Positions 53,550 through 62,275 of a stretch of 64,000 nt of DNA are shown here, in pieces. Every line of letters begins with the position of its first letter. Position 1 is the first letter of the stretch. Where the stretch lies: contig NZ_JAJUWT010000021.1 of assembly GCF_021390395.1 (NCBI RefSeq), positions 62,001-126,000 of the forward strand, in the 5' to 3' direction. The notes under the pieces are model-generated. The model worked only from the letters and a program-made list of their open reading frames with translations, ran no database searches and was not told where the DNA came from. Position numbers and translations under genes: made by a program. Source of the stretch: Saccharothrix sp. S26. GTDB taxonomy: Bacteria > Actinomycetota > Actinomycetes > Mycobacteriales > Pseudonocardiaceae.

Positions 53550-54872
53550 TCAGTTTCGGGGTACCGCCGTCATCAGCATTCCGCTGGGGTAGGCGGCGGA
53601 CGTGAACTTGACGCGCACGGGCTCGCCCGGCACGGGGACCAGTCGCCACCGCGCCGCGACGGTGGCGACGGCGATGGCGATCTCGGTCTGGGCGAACAGG
53701 TTCCCGACGCACTGGCGCGCGCCCGCGCCGAACGGGACGAACGCGCCCTTGGGTATCCGCGCGGCGCGTTCGGGCGACCACCGGTCGGGGTCGAAGCGGT
53801 GGGGGTCGTCGAACGACGCCGGGTCGTGGTGCAGGGCGTGCGGGCTGAAGATCACCTCAGCGCCCTCGGGCAACACCGCGTCGCCCAGCTCGACCGGCTC
53901 CAGCGTGCGCCGCATCAGGAACCACACCGGGTACATCCGCAGCACCTCGTTGACGACCTGCCTGAGGTAGACCAGGTCGCCGATGTCGGCGAAGGTCGGC
54001 GTGCGCCCCGCCAGCACCTCGTCGACCTCGGCGTGGACGCGGCGCTCGACCTCGGGGTTGCGGGCCAGCTCGTGCAACGCCCAGGCCAGCGCCAGCGCGG
54101 TCGTCTCGACTCCGCCGACGAGCAGCGTCATGACCTCGTCGTAGACCTGGTCGTCGGACATGCCGGCGCCGGTGTCCGGGTCGCGGGCGGTCATCAGCAC
54201 CGACAGCAGGTCGCCGCGGTCCACGCCGTCCTCCCGCCACCCGCGCACGACCTCCAGCACGATCGCGCGCATCCGGGCGATGGCGTCGTCGAACGCGCGG
54301 TTGGCCGGCAGGGGCAGCTTCTCCACGAACGACGGCGACACCGCCCGGACGATGCCCTGCTTGAGCACGGTGAACAGGGACCGGCGGATCTCCTCGACCG
54401 CGCGCTTGCCCAGTTCGGTGGAGAACAGCGCCTCGCCCACGACGGTGACGGCCAGCGCCTGGGCGTCCTCCTCGACCACGCGCACCTGCCCGGGGCGCCA
54501 GTCGGCGGTCCACTCGGCCGCGACGCGCGCCATGGTGTCGGCGTAGCGGCTGACGCGGAGCCGGTGGAAGGCGGGCTGCACCATCCGGCGCTGGCGTCGG
54601 TGGAACTCGCCGTCGGAGGTGGCCAGCCCGTTGCCGAAGATCGGCCGGAACCTGTCGAACAACGCGCCCTTCCTGACTGACGACCCCTTGCCGACGAGCA
54701 GTTCGTGGACCAATAGAGGATTCGTCACAAAGTAGGTGGGCATCGTGCCGAGGTCAATTCGGACCACATCGCCGTGTTTCCGCAATAATGCGGTGAACAA
54801 CTGTCGTCGGCGCAGCATCGACACGGTGTGGCCGAGCAGGGGAAGGCGGCCCGGTGCGACCGGGACGGACAT
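53550..54872 (-). CDS. Cytochrome P450, pentalenene-oxygenase-like type
   Basis: 440 residues from the ATG at 54872; GAGGAG stands five bases upstream. It begins with a proline-rich start and the LLGHTVSMLRRRQLF region. It has the I-helix LLVGGVETTALALAW with the full acid-Thr pair, NEVLRMYP (ExxR), RRTLEPVELG and the heme loop FVPFGAGARQCVGNLFAQTE. The longer form and the WHR-like C-helix (FHRRQRRMVQPAFH) resemble terpene-oxidising P450s such as pentalenene oxygenase more than the cluster P450 at 31666. No terpene synthase is in the window. It shares an operon with a secreted hydrolase and is divergent from a DUF574 methyltransferase gene, with tandem repeats between them. Confidence 0.9.
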   Translation of the reverse strand: MSVPVAPGRLPLLGHTVSMLRRRQLFTALLRKHGDVVRIDLGTMPTYFVTNPLLVHELLVGKGSSVRKGALFDRFRPIFGNGLATSDGEFHRRQRRMVQPAFHRLRVSRYADTMARVAAEWTADWRPGQVRVVEEDAQALAVTVVGEALFSTELGKRAVEEIRRSLFTVLKQGIVRAVSPSFVEKLPLPANRAFDDAIARMRAIVLEVVRGWREDGVDRGDLLSVLMTARDPDTGAGMSDDQVYDEVMTLLVGGVETTALALAWALHELARNPEVERRVHAEVDEVLAGRTPTFADIGDLVYLRQVVNEVLRMYPVWFLMRRTLEPVELGDAVLPEGAEVIFSPHALHHDPASFDDPHRFDPDRWSPERAARIPKGAFVPFGAGARQCVGNLFAQTEIAIAVATVAARWRLVPVPGEPVRVKFTSAAYPSGMLMTAVPRN

Positions 54873-54914
54873 GTCCGCTCCTCGCCTGGTTGAAGGGAAC
54901 GGCCCACGATAGAA

Positions 54915-54952
54915 CCCGTTCGGGTGACGTCGACAGTGCCCGTTCGGGTGAC
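54915..54952. repeat. Two 14-bp direct repeats in a divergent promoter
   Basis: CCCGTTCGGGTGAC occurs at 54915-54928 and 54939-54952, 24 bp apart, each with the inverted core CCCG-TT-CGGG. They lie between the divergent P450 and methyltransferase genes. A -10-like TAGGAT for the latter is at 54997-55002. A dimeric repressor bound at two sites on nearly the same helix face is a fair reading. Confidence 0.55.
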
Positions 54953-55030
54953 TATGCACGCTCCGGTGGCCCAAAGACGCCGGGGAACCGGGTGGTTAGG
55001 ATGATGCCCTCCATCGAAGGGGTGTTCGCA

Positions 55031-55846
55031 GTGGTGCAGACGGAGTGGATTCCCCCGAGCGTCGACATTTCGGTGCCGAGCATGGCTCGCACCTACGATT
55101 TCCTGCTCGGCGGCGCGCACAATTTCGCGGTCGACCGCGCGCTGGCCGAACAGGTCGAGCGCGTCATGCCCGACGCCCGCTCCGCGGCCCGCGTGAACCG
55201 CGCCTTCCTCGGCCGGGTCGTCCGGCACATGATCGGGCAGGGCGTCACCCAGTTCCTCGACATCGGCTCCGGCATCCCCACCGTGGCCAACGTGCACGAG
55301 GTGGCTCAGGCCGTGGACCCGCGGTGCCGGGTCGTGTACGTCGACAAGGACCCGATCGCGGTGGCGCACAGCGAGCTGATGCTCGCCGACAACGACCACG
55401 CGGCCATCGTGCACGCCGACATGCGCGACCCCGCGGCGATCCTCGGCCACCCGGAGACCCGCCGCCTGATCGACTTCGACCAGCCGGTCGGCTTGCTGGT
55501 GCTGATGATGCTGCACTGGGTGCCCGACGAGGCCGACCCGTGGGGGCTGATGGCCACCTACCGCGACGCGCTCGCGCCCGGCAGCCACCTGGCGATCACC
55601 CACGTCACCGCCGACCAGCAGGACGAGCGCCTGACCGACGTGACGGACCTGATCAAGGACAGCCGCAGCGCCGACCAGCTCACCGAGCGCTCGCACGACC
55701 AGGTGCTGGCGCTGTTCGGCGACTTCGAGCTGGTCGAGCCGGGCCTGGTCGGGTGTGCGGCGTGGCGGCCCGGCGGACCCGGTGACATCTCCGACACCCC
55801 GGAGATGAACATGGTGATCTACGGCGGTGTCGCCCGGAAGCCGTGA
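55031..55846 (+). CDS. SAM-dependent methyltransferase, DUF574 family
   Basis: 271 residues. I chose GTG 55031, about eight bases after GGGG and downstream of TAGGAT at 54997; GTG 55022 and the ATG at 55001 are alternatives. The family start WIPPSVDISVPSMARTYDFL and LLGGAHNFAVDR is clear. Motif I is FLDIGSGIPTVANVHEVAQ, followed by VVYVDKDPIAVAHSELML, AIVHADMRDP and LLVLMMLHWVPDEADP. DUF574 proteins are abundant in actinomycetes, often beside XRE/DUF397 regulator pairs; their substrates are unknown. No such pair adjoins it here. Confidence 0.85.
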   Translation: MVQTEWIPPSVDISVPSMARTYDFLLGGAHNFAVDRALAEQVERVMPDARSAARVNRAFLGRVVRHMIGQGVTQFLDIGSGIPTVANVHEVAQAVDPRCRVVYVDKDPIAVAHSELMLADNDHAAIVHADMRDPAAILGHPETRRLIDFDQPVGLLVLMMLHWVPDEADPWGLMATYRDALAPGSHLAITHVTADQQDERLTDVTDLIKDSRSADQLTERSHDQVLALFGDFELVEPGLVGCAAWRPGGPGDISDTPEMNMVIYGGVARKP

Positions 55847-55949
55847 CCCCACCGTCGGCGCACGGGGTCGTGCGACCGACCGACGCGCTCACGGCCGGCC
55901 CCCGGCCGGCGGGCTGCCGCGCAACTCCAGCGAACGCAGGACCGAACCG

Positions 55950-58055
55950 ATGTCGCAGCCCGCACCCGCGCCCGAGCCCCGACCGGCCACCCCGGACGGC
56001 GCACGCGCGCGTGACCTCCTCGCCCGCAAGTGGACCTACCTGCTCAGCGGCGTCGCGCCGACCGCCCTGACCAAGGACGAGCTGGAAAGCGCACTGCGCG
56101 CCCAGCTCGACGCGTTGTGCTCGGCCCTGACCGCCGACCGGTTCGACGCCGCGGCGGTCGAGCGGATCGGCGAGCACGTCGTCGCGACCGGGTACGTCGG
56201 CGAGGACGGGCTGCGCCGCACCGTGGACGTCCTCGGGCGCGGGTTGCCGGCGCTGCCGGAGTTCCGGTCGGGCCACGCGCACCGGGTGGCGCTCGGGATC
56301 GGTGCGCTCGCCACCGGTTTCCTCACCGCGAACCGGCGGGCGGTGTTCGAGCAGCAGGAGCGGTTGCAGCTGTCGCTGCTCAAGTCCGTGCGGGACGCCA
56401 AGTGGCACCTCAAGGAGAGCGAAGCCCGGTTCGACGAGGTCGTCACGTCCTCGGCGAGCGGCGTGGCGATCGCCGACCTGGACGGGCGCCTCGTGCGGAC
56501 CAACGACGCGATCGGCGACATCCTGGGCCGCACGGCCGAGGAGCTGACCGGGGCGAGCCTGTTCGACTTCGTGCACCCCTACACGGTCGGGATGCTGCGC
56601 GAGGCGATGCGGGCCGTGGTCGAGGGGCGGCAGGACCGCGTCCGGCAGTCGCAGCGGTTGCTGCGCGCCGACGGCGACGTCGCCCGGATCTCGCTCACCG
56701 CGTCGCTGGTGGGTGACGCCGGCGCGTCCAGCCACTTCGTCGTGGTCGTCGAGGACGGCACCGAGCTGATGCTGCTGCAGAACGAGCTGAACCGGCAGGC
56801 GCTGCACGACGTGCTCACCGGCCTGCCCAACCGGCAGTTCTTCGGCACCCACCTGGAGAGCGCGGTGCGGCGCGCCGACCCCGTGCACGGCCTGGTGCTG
56901 CTGCACCTCGACCTCGACGCGTTCGGCCTGCTGTGCGACAGCCTCGGCCGCCGCGCGGGCGAACGGCTGCTGGTGCACGTCGCGCGACGGCTGAAGTCCG
57001 TGGTGGCGCGCGAGAAGGCGATGGTGGCCCGGTTCGACGGCGACGAGTTCGGCGTCCTCGTGGAGAGCACGGCCGGCACGCCCGACATCGCCACGATCGT
57101 GGCCGCGGTCAACCAGGAGCTGGCCGAACCCCTGTACGTCGACGGGCGCGGTGTGGCGCCGTCCGCGTCGATCGGCGTCGTGCGGGGCGGGCGCGACGAC
57201 GACCCGGTCGAGCTGCTGCGGGCGGCCGACCAGGCGTTGCGGCGGGCCAGGACGCGGCGGCGCGGGCAGTGGGAGGTGTTCGACCCGGTCCACGACCTCG
57301 CGGAGCGGTCGCGGCAGGAGTTGGCGATCGGCATGCCGGGCGCGTGGGAGCGGGGCGAGATCACCGCCCGCTACCGGCCGGTGGTGCGGCTCGCGGACGG
57401 CGGCGCGGGTGGCGTGGAAGCGGTGCTGCGCTGGGACCGGCCGGACGGTCCGGTCGGGCACGAGCGGTGCGTGCGGCTGGCCGAGAAGACCGGCTTCGTG
57501 CTGCCGCTGGGCGAGTGGCTGCTCGGCGTGGCGGGCGGCCAGGTCGCCTGGTGGCGGCGCAACGGCTTCACCTCCCCGTTGACCGCGGCGCTGACCGCGC
57601 ACCAGGCGTGCGACGCCGACCTCGTGCCGCGGGTGGTGCGCGCCCTGGACGGCTGCGGCCTCGCGGCGGACGAGCTGGTGCTCGGTTTCCCGGCGCGGGT
57701 CGTGACCACGTCGGAGGCGGTGGACAACCTCGGCGTGCTGGCCGAGATGGGCGTGCGGATCGCGGTGGAGGACTTCGCCCTGGGCCCGGACGACTTCGCC
57801 GCCGCACGGGACGTCGGCGCGCACGCGATCCGGGTGGCCGCGCGCTGGGCCGACCTGGGTACCGGTGTGGACGCGGGCTACGCGGCCGCCCTGACCGCGG
57901 CGCTGCGCGACACGGGCGCGACCGTGTCGGTCTCCGGCGTCACGACCGCGGCTCAGGCGCAGTGGTGGCGGCGGGCCGGCGCGCACCTGGCCACCGGTCC
58001 GTTCTTCGGAGCCGACGCGCCCGCCGGGGATTTCCGCGCCACCCCGGGGGAGTAG
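55950..58055 (+). CDS. PAS-GGDEF-EAL protein with degenerate catalytic motifs
   Basis: 701 residues from the ATG at 55950. An N-terminal helical domain (about 1-150, WTYLLSGVAPTALTKDELES) is followed by PAS (about 155-280, EARFDEVVTSSASGVAIADL), GGDEF (about 285-430) and EAL (about 435-700). The GGDEF signature reads DGDEF (363-367). The EAL domain begins YRPVVRLADGGAGGVEAV, so EAL is EAV. It also lacks the catalytic Asn of the NxS motif (ALTAHQ), the LEITE Glu (LVLGFPA), the DDFGTG acid pair (EDFALG) and the EGVE Glu (VSGVTTA). It is probably a c-di-GMP binding or signalling scaffold, not a phosphodiesterase. Residual cyclase activity is uncertain. The layout recalls actinomycete developmental proteins such as RmdA. 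Confidence 0.85.
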   Translation: MSQPAPAPEPRPATPDGARARDLLARKWTYLLSGVAPTALTKDELESALRAQLDALCSALTADRFDAAAVERIGEHVVATGYVGEDGLRRTVDVLGRGLPALPEFRSGHAHRVALGIGALATGFLTANRRAVFEQQERLQLSLLKSVRDAKWHLKESEARFDEVVTSSASGVAIADLDGRLVRTNDAIGDILGRTAEELTGASLFDFVHPYTVGMLREAMRAVVEGRQDRVRQSQRLLRADGDVARISLTASLVGDAGASSHFVVVVEDGTELMLLQNELNRQALHDVLTGLPNRQFFGTHLESAVRRADPVHGLVLLHLDLDAFGLLCDSLGRRAGERLLVHVARRLKSVVAREKAMVARFDGDEFGVLVESTAGTPDIATIVAAVNQELAEPLYVDGRGVAPSASIGVVRGGRDDDPVELLRAADQALRRARTRRRGQWEVFDPVHDLAERSRQELAIGMPGAWERGEITARYRPVVRLADGGAGGVEAVLRWDRPDGPVGHERCVRLAEKTGFVLPLGEWLLGVAGGQVAWWRRNGFTSPLTAALTAHQACDADLVPRVVRALDGCGLAADELVLGFPARVVTTSEAVDNLGVLAEMGVRIAVEDFALGPDDFAAARDVGAHAIRVAARWADLGTGVDAGYAAALTAALRDTGATVSVSGVTTAAQAQWWRRAGAHLATGPFFGADAPAGDFRATPGE

Positions 58056-58183
58056 CGACCCGCTCCGGTACCAGAGCCGGCCGCGGTTGTCAGCGCCTCC
58101 CACACTGCGGCACACCGCGCGGTGCGGTGGTCGTCGGCGGCATCCTGGCCGGGCGTCCCGTCGACCGAACCAGGAGACACGCC

Positions 58184-58705
58184 ATGACCGTCGAAGTGCA
58201 GCACCCGTTGAACGACGTCGACACCCAGTCGATCGGCACCCTCGTCGCCGCCATCCAGGAGGATCCGGGCAAGGCGGCGACCACCTGGGCCGCGCGCGTG
58301 GCGTGGCAGGGCGGGTTCCGGTCGCAGGCGCGGGTGCGCGGGTTCGACCCGACGCCGTCGGACGAGCCGTCGGCGCTGGGCGGCACGGACACCGCGCCGA
58401 ACCCCGTCGAGCAGCTGTTGAGCGCGCTGGGCAACTGCCTCGCCGTGGGGTACGCGGCGAACGCCACCCTCGCCGGCATCGAGATCGACGAGCTGAGCAT
58501 CGAGCTGAAGGGCGACATCGACCTGCGGGTGTTCCTGGGGCTGGCCGAGGGGCACGCGGGCTTCGACACCATCACCGCCGCGGTCAGGATCGCCTCCGCC
58601 GCCCCGCGCGAGGACATCGAGGCGCTGCACGCGAAGGTCGTCGCCTCCTCCCCGGTGGGCCACACGCTCGGCCGCGCCGTCCCGGTGGCGATCGACCTCG
58701 CGTGA
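58184..58705 (+). CDS. OsmC-family protein
   Basis: 173 residues from the ATG at 58184, with AGGAG upstream. The OsmC fold is seen in AARVAWQGGFRSQARVRG, NPVEQLLSALGNCLAVGYAA (first conserved Cys) and AAPREDIEALHAKVVASS. The second catalytic Cys, normally in a C-P-V/I motif after that helix, is replaced: the sequence reads SSPVGHTLGRAVPV. Classical OsmC/Ohr peroxidases need both Cys, so this member may lack thiol peroxidase activity. It stands alone, 128 bp after the GGDEF-EAL gene. Confidence 0.85.
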   Translation: MTVEVQHPLNDVDTQSIGTLVAAIQEDPGKAATTWAARVAWQGGFRSQARVRGFDPTPSDEPSALGGTDTAPNPVEQLLSALGNCLAVGYAANATLAGIEIDELSIELKGDIDLRVFLGLAEGHAGFDTITAAVRIASAAPREDIEALHAKVVASSPVGHTLGRAVPVAIDLA

Positions 58706-58870
58706 CCGGCGTCCGTTCTCCCGGATCCCCGCGACCTTCGGCGGGTGTTGTCCCCCGTGCGAGCTACACGCAGGTGTCCACCGCGCGGTGACGTTTTCCG
58801 GCGGCCGACTCCCTAGCGTTTCGGGCAACCGCGGCGCATCGGGTCGCGGAGATCCCACGGAGGACGGGTC

Positions 58871-59698
58871 ATGCGGTTGTTGGTGCAGTTCGGGGCGGTC
58901 GCGCTGGTCGCGTTCGGCGGCAGCGCGATCACCGGCGCGGCGGGGTGGAACGTGCCCCTCACCCTGGTGTCCGGCTTCGCGACGGCGGTGCTGTCGCTGC
59001 TCGTGTACGCCTGGGCGGTGCGGCGGACCGAGCACCGGGCACCGGTCGAGGTGGACGTGGCGGGCGCGGCACCGGCGTTCGGGCGGGGGCTGGTGATCGG
59101 CCTCGGCATGTTCGCCGCCGTCATCGCCAACATCGCGTTCCTCGGCGGCTACCGGATCCTGGGCTGGGGTTCGCCCGCCGGTGCGGTGGCGTTGTTCGGG
59201 TTCACGGCCGCGGCCGTCGTGGTGGAGGAGCTGCTCTTCCGCGGCATCCTGTTCCGCATCGCCGAACAACGCCTCGGCACGTGGGCGTCGCTCGTGCTCA
59301 CCGGGTTGCTGTTCGGCGCGGCGCACCTGTTCAACGCCAACGCCACGCTGTGGAGCGGGATCGCCATCGCCGTCGAGGCGGGCTTCATGCTGGCCGCCGC
59401 GTACGCCGCCACGCGCAACCTCTGGGTGCCCATCGGCGTGCACTTCGGCTGGAACTTCGCCCAGGGCGGCATCTTCAGCACCAGCGTCTCCGGCACGGAC
59501 GCGCCGCAGGGACTGCTGGACGGCGTCACGTCCGGCCCGTTCCTGCTCAGCGGCGGCGAGTTCGGTCCGGAGGCGAGCGCGTACTCGGTGCTGGCGGGCG
59601 TGGTCGTGACGGTCGCGTTCCTGTGGCTGGCCAAGCGGCGCGGCAACCTGGTGCCACCGCGTCGCCGTCGCGCCACCGCGGCTACGCTCGCCGGGTGA
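58871..59698 (+). CDS. CPBP-family intramembrane metalloprotease
   Basis: 275 residues from the ATG at 58871, with GGAGG upstream. It has about seven membrane segments and the CPBP (Abi/Rce1-like) motifs: VVVEELLFRGILF (EExxxR), GAAHLFN (second motif) and IGVHFGWNFAQ (HxxxN-type). Members cleave prenylated or other small peptides or act as immunity proteins. The stop overlaps the GTG of the following histidine kinase gene by four bases (GTGA), so protease, kinase and regulator form one translationally coupled operon. I infer that the protease is either the target or part of the signal input of this two-component system. Confidence 0.9.
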   Translation: MRLLVQFGAVALVAFGGSAITGAAGWNVPLTLVSGFATAVLSLLVYAWAVRRTEHRAPVEVDVAGAAPAFGRGLVIGLGMFAAVIANIAFLGGYRILGWGSPAGAVALFGFTAAAVVVEELLFRGILFRIAEQRLGTWASLVLTGLLFGAAHLFNANATLWSGIAIAVEAGFMLAAAYAATRNLWVPIGVHFGWNFAQGGIFSTSVSGTDAPQGLLDGVTSGPFLLSGGEFGPEASAYSVLAGVVVTVAFLWLAKRRGNLVPPRRRRATAATLAG

Positions 59699-60840
59699 TC
59701 GGCCACCGGCAGCTCCCGGACCTGTGGCGCCGCTTCGACGTCACGGTCCGGGACGTCCCGCTCGCGCTGGCGCTGGCGCTCGCCTCGCTGGTGCCCGCCC
59801 TGCACAGCCGCGGCACGCAGCTCGGCGACCTGCCGACCCGGCCGATGGACGCGCTGGCCGCGGTCGTGGTCGCGCTGGAGTGCCTGCCGCTGGTGGTGCG
59901 CCGGCGGTGGCCGTTCGCCTGCCTGGTCCTGGTGTGCACCGGGTTCGCGGCCGACCAGCTGCTCGGCTACCACACGGTCGCGGGCACCGCGCTGCCCATC
60001 GCGCTGCTGAGCACGGGCCTGCACCTGGACCGCCACCGGCACGTCGCCGCCGTGCTGGCCTCCGCGGCGTACGTGCCGCTGGCCGTCGCGCTCGACCGGC
60101 ACGGGTCCACCGAGGGCGTGGCCGGGTTCGTGACGTTCTACCTGGCGCTGGCCGCCGCGTGGGCGATCGGGTCGTGGCTGCGGCTGTCCCGCGAGGGGGA
60201 GGCGCAGCGCCGCCGGCACGTGGCCGAGGCGACCCGGCACGCGGAGCGCACCCGCATCGCCCGCGAGCTGCACGACGTGGTGACCCACCACGTGACGGCG
60301 ATGGTCGTGCAGGCCGAGGCGGCGCGGTACCTCACGGCGGCACCCGAGCGGCTGGACCAGGCGTTGACCGCGATCACCGACACCGGCCGCAAGTCCATCT
60401 CGGACCTGCGGCACCTGCTCGACCTGCTCGACCCCGACCACCACGCCGATCCGCGCACGCCGTCGGTCGGCGACCTGGACGCGCTGGTGGAGCAGGCCCG
60501 GCGGGCCGGGCAGCCGGTGGAGTTCACCGAGGAGGGCGTGCCACCGGCGGGGAGCGCGAAGGTGGTGGCGTACCGGGTGGTGCAGGAAGCGTTGACCAAC
60601 GCCCTCAAGCACGCGCACGGCAGCCGGACGACGGTGCGCGTGCGCCACGGGGAGGACGAGATCGTGGTGGAGGTCGGCACCGAGGGCGGTGGCGCCCGTG
60701 CCGCGTCGCCCGGTGGCAGCGGGCGCGGCCTGGCCGGGTTGCGCGAGCGGGTCGGCGTGCTGGGCGGCGAGTTCAGCGCGGGCGGGCGTGACGGCGGTTT
60801 CGTCGTGCGCGCCCGCATCCCCGCGGGCAGCCCGTCGTGA
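59695..60840 (+). CDS. Sensor histidine kinase (NarL/HisKA_3 type)
   Basis: 381 residues from GTG 59695, overlapping the CPBP stop. The N-terminal half has about five membrane segments with short loops (VPLALALALASLVPAL, LAAVVVALECLPLVV, FACLVLVCTGFAADQLLG, LASAAYVPLAVAL, FVTFYLALAAAWAIGSWL), so the signal is probably sensed in or at the membrane. HisKA_3 follows, with the phospho-acceptor His in IARELHDVVTHHVTAMVVQA and dimer-helix RKSISDLRHLLDLL. HATPase_c has VVQEALTNALKHAHG and GRGLAGLRERV. Its partner regulator overlaps by four bases. Confidence 0.9.
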   Translation: MIGHRQLPDLWRRFDVTVRDVPLALALALASLVPALHSRGTQLGDLPTRPMDALAAVVVALECLPLVVRRRWPFACLVLVCTGFAADQLLGYHTVAGTALPIALLSTGLHLDRHRHVAAVLASAAYVPLAVALDRHGSTEGVAGFVTFYLALAAAWAIGSWLRLSREGEAQRRRHVAEATRHAERTRIARELHDVVTHHVTAMVVQAEAARYLTAAPERLDQALTAITDTGRKSISDLRHLLDLLDPDHHADPRTPSVGDLDALVEQARRAGQPVEFTEEGVPPAGSAKVVAYRVVQEALTNALKHAHGSRTTVRVRHGEDEIVVEVGTEGGGARAASPGGSGRGLAGLRERVGVLGGEFSAGGRDGGFVVRARIPAGSPS

Positions 60841-61496
60841 CCGCGCCGGTGCGGGTGCTGGTGTGCGACGACCAGGCGCTGGTCCGCACGGGGTTCGCGA
60901 CGATCATCGACGCGCAGCCCGACCTGGAAGTGGTGGGCGAGTGCGGTGACGGGCGCGCCGCGGTCGACCTGGCCGTGCGGCTGCGCCCGGACGTGGTGGT
61001 GATGGACGTCCGGATGCCGGTGCTCGACGGGATCGAGGCCACCCGCCTGCTGGCGGGCGCGGGCGTGGCCGACCCGGTGAAGGTGCTCGTGGTGACGACG
61101 TTCAACCTGGACGAGTACGTCTACGAGGCGTTGCGCGCGGGGGCCAGCGGGTTCCTGCTCAAGGACGCCCCGCCGGCCCAACTGCTGCACGGCATCCGCA
61201 CGGTGGCGACGGGGTGGGCGCTGCTGGCCCCCGAGGTGACCCGGCAGCTCGTCGGCCGGTACGCCGAGCGGATCCGACCCGTGCCCGGCGCGCCGGACGA
61301 CGTGGCGCTGACCTCGCGCGAGCTGGACGTGCTGCGCCTGATCGCGGACGGGTTGTCCAACGGCGAGATCGCCGCGACCCTGGTGCTCAGCCCCGAGACC
61401 GTCAAGACCTACGTGTCGCGCATCCTCACCAAGCTCGACCTGCGCGACCGGGTGCAGGCCGTCGTCTACGCCTACCGGCACGGCCTGGTGGCCTGA
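60837..61496 (+). CDS. LuxR/NarL-type response regulator
   Basis: 219 residues from GTG 60837. The receiver domain has CDDQ near the start, the phospho-acceptor Asp in VVVMDVRMPVLDG, TTF (switch Thr) and LLKD (Lys). The C-terminal GerE helix-turn-helix has LTSRELDVLRLIADGLSNGE and LSPETVKTYVSRILTKL. It is encoded with its kinase through a four-base overlap (GTGA). The likely targets include its own operon with the CPBP protease. Confidence 0.95.
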   Translation: MTAPVRVLVCDDQALVRTGFATIIDAQPDLEVVGECGDGRAAVDLAVRLRPDVVVMDVRMPVLDGIEATRLLAGAGVADPVKVLVVTTFNLDEYVYEALRAGASGFLLKDAPPAQLLHGIRTVATGWALLAPEVTRQLVGRYAERIRPVPGAPDDVALTSRELDVLRLIADGLSNGEIAATLVLSPETVKTYVSRILTKLDLRDRVQAVVYAYRHGLVA

Positions 61497-61510
61497 TCAA
61501 ATCGCGGCCG

Positions 61511-62031
61511 TCACGGGACGTGGACGACGCGGTCGTCGGTCTCGACGTGCCAGGTCTCGGCGACCCGGGCCAGGGGCACCGGACGTGCCCGCACCTCGAT
61601 CCCGCCCGTGTGCACGGCGGCGGCGGCTCCGGCAGCTCGGCGAGGAAGTCGCGGGCCGGGACCGAGCCGATGCCGCTGCCGCTGCCGCACAACTGCAACC
61701 GGACCGCGCGCAGCAGCGAGGCGTGGACGGGAGCGGTCTGGCCGGCCACGGAGCCGACCCGGACCCAGTCCAGCGGCGCGCCGCGGTCGCGGCGGGCGGT
61801 CGCCATCGCGGTCATCGCGCGGCCGGACGGTTCGCCCCACACGTAGTCGATGACGACGTCGACGTCGGCGGCGCGCTCGGCCTGGTCGAACGCCACCACC
61901 TCGTCCGCGCCCAGGTCGGTCAGCGCGGCGAGCCGGGTGGCGTCACGCCCGGCCGCGATCACCCGCGCCGCGCCGAACCGCTTGGCGATCTGCACCGCCA
62001 TGCGCCCGGCGCTGCCGGTGGTACCCACGGC
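61511..62031 (-). pseudogene. Truncated and frameshifted zinc-type alcohol dehydrogenase/quinone reductase
   Basis: Homology begins abruptly at VGTTGSAGRMAVQIAKRFGA, the nucleotide-binding loop of the MDR superfamily. The whole GroES-like catalytic N-terminal domain (about 140 residues) is absent. The central part (VVAFDQAERAADVDVVIDYV, LDWVRVGSVAG) is intact. Near 61620 the frame shifts in a CCG run, after which EVRARPVPLARVAETWHVE continues in another frame to the stop. It is a dead gene, convergent with the response regulator gene and 15 bp from it. Confidence 0.75.
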
Positions 62032-62275
62032 TCGGCACCCGTCGATTCCCCGTGACGGGTAATGCCTGCCGCGCTTGGTGAGTCCCCTCGATTCCCCCGC
62101 CCCGTCGACCCGACCCCCGCAGCCATGCCGGCCACAACGTGAGGGATGTGTCAAGGACCGGGGTGGGCGGAAGACCGCCGCCGCGGGGTGGTCGACCGTC
62201 CACATGCGACACGATGTCGCCGTGCGTCGTGCCGCCCCGTTCCGGCGCGGGTGGAGCTCGTCGAGTGCAGCGGTT

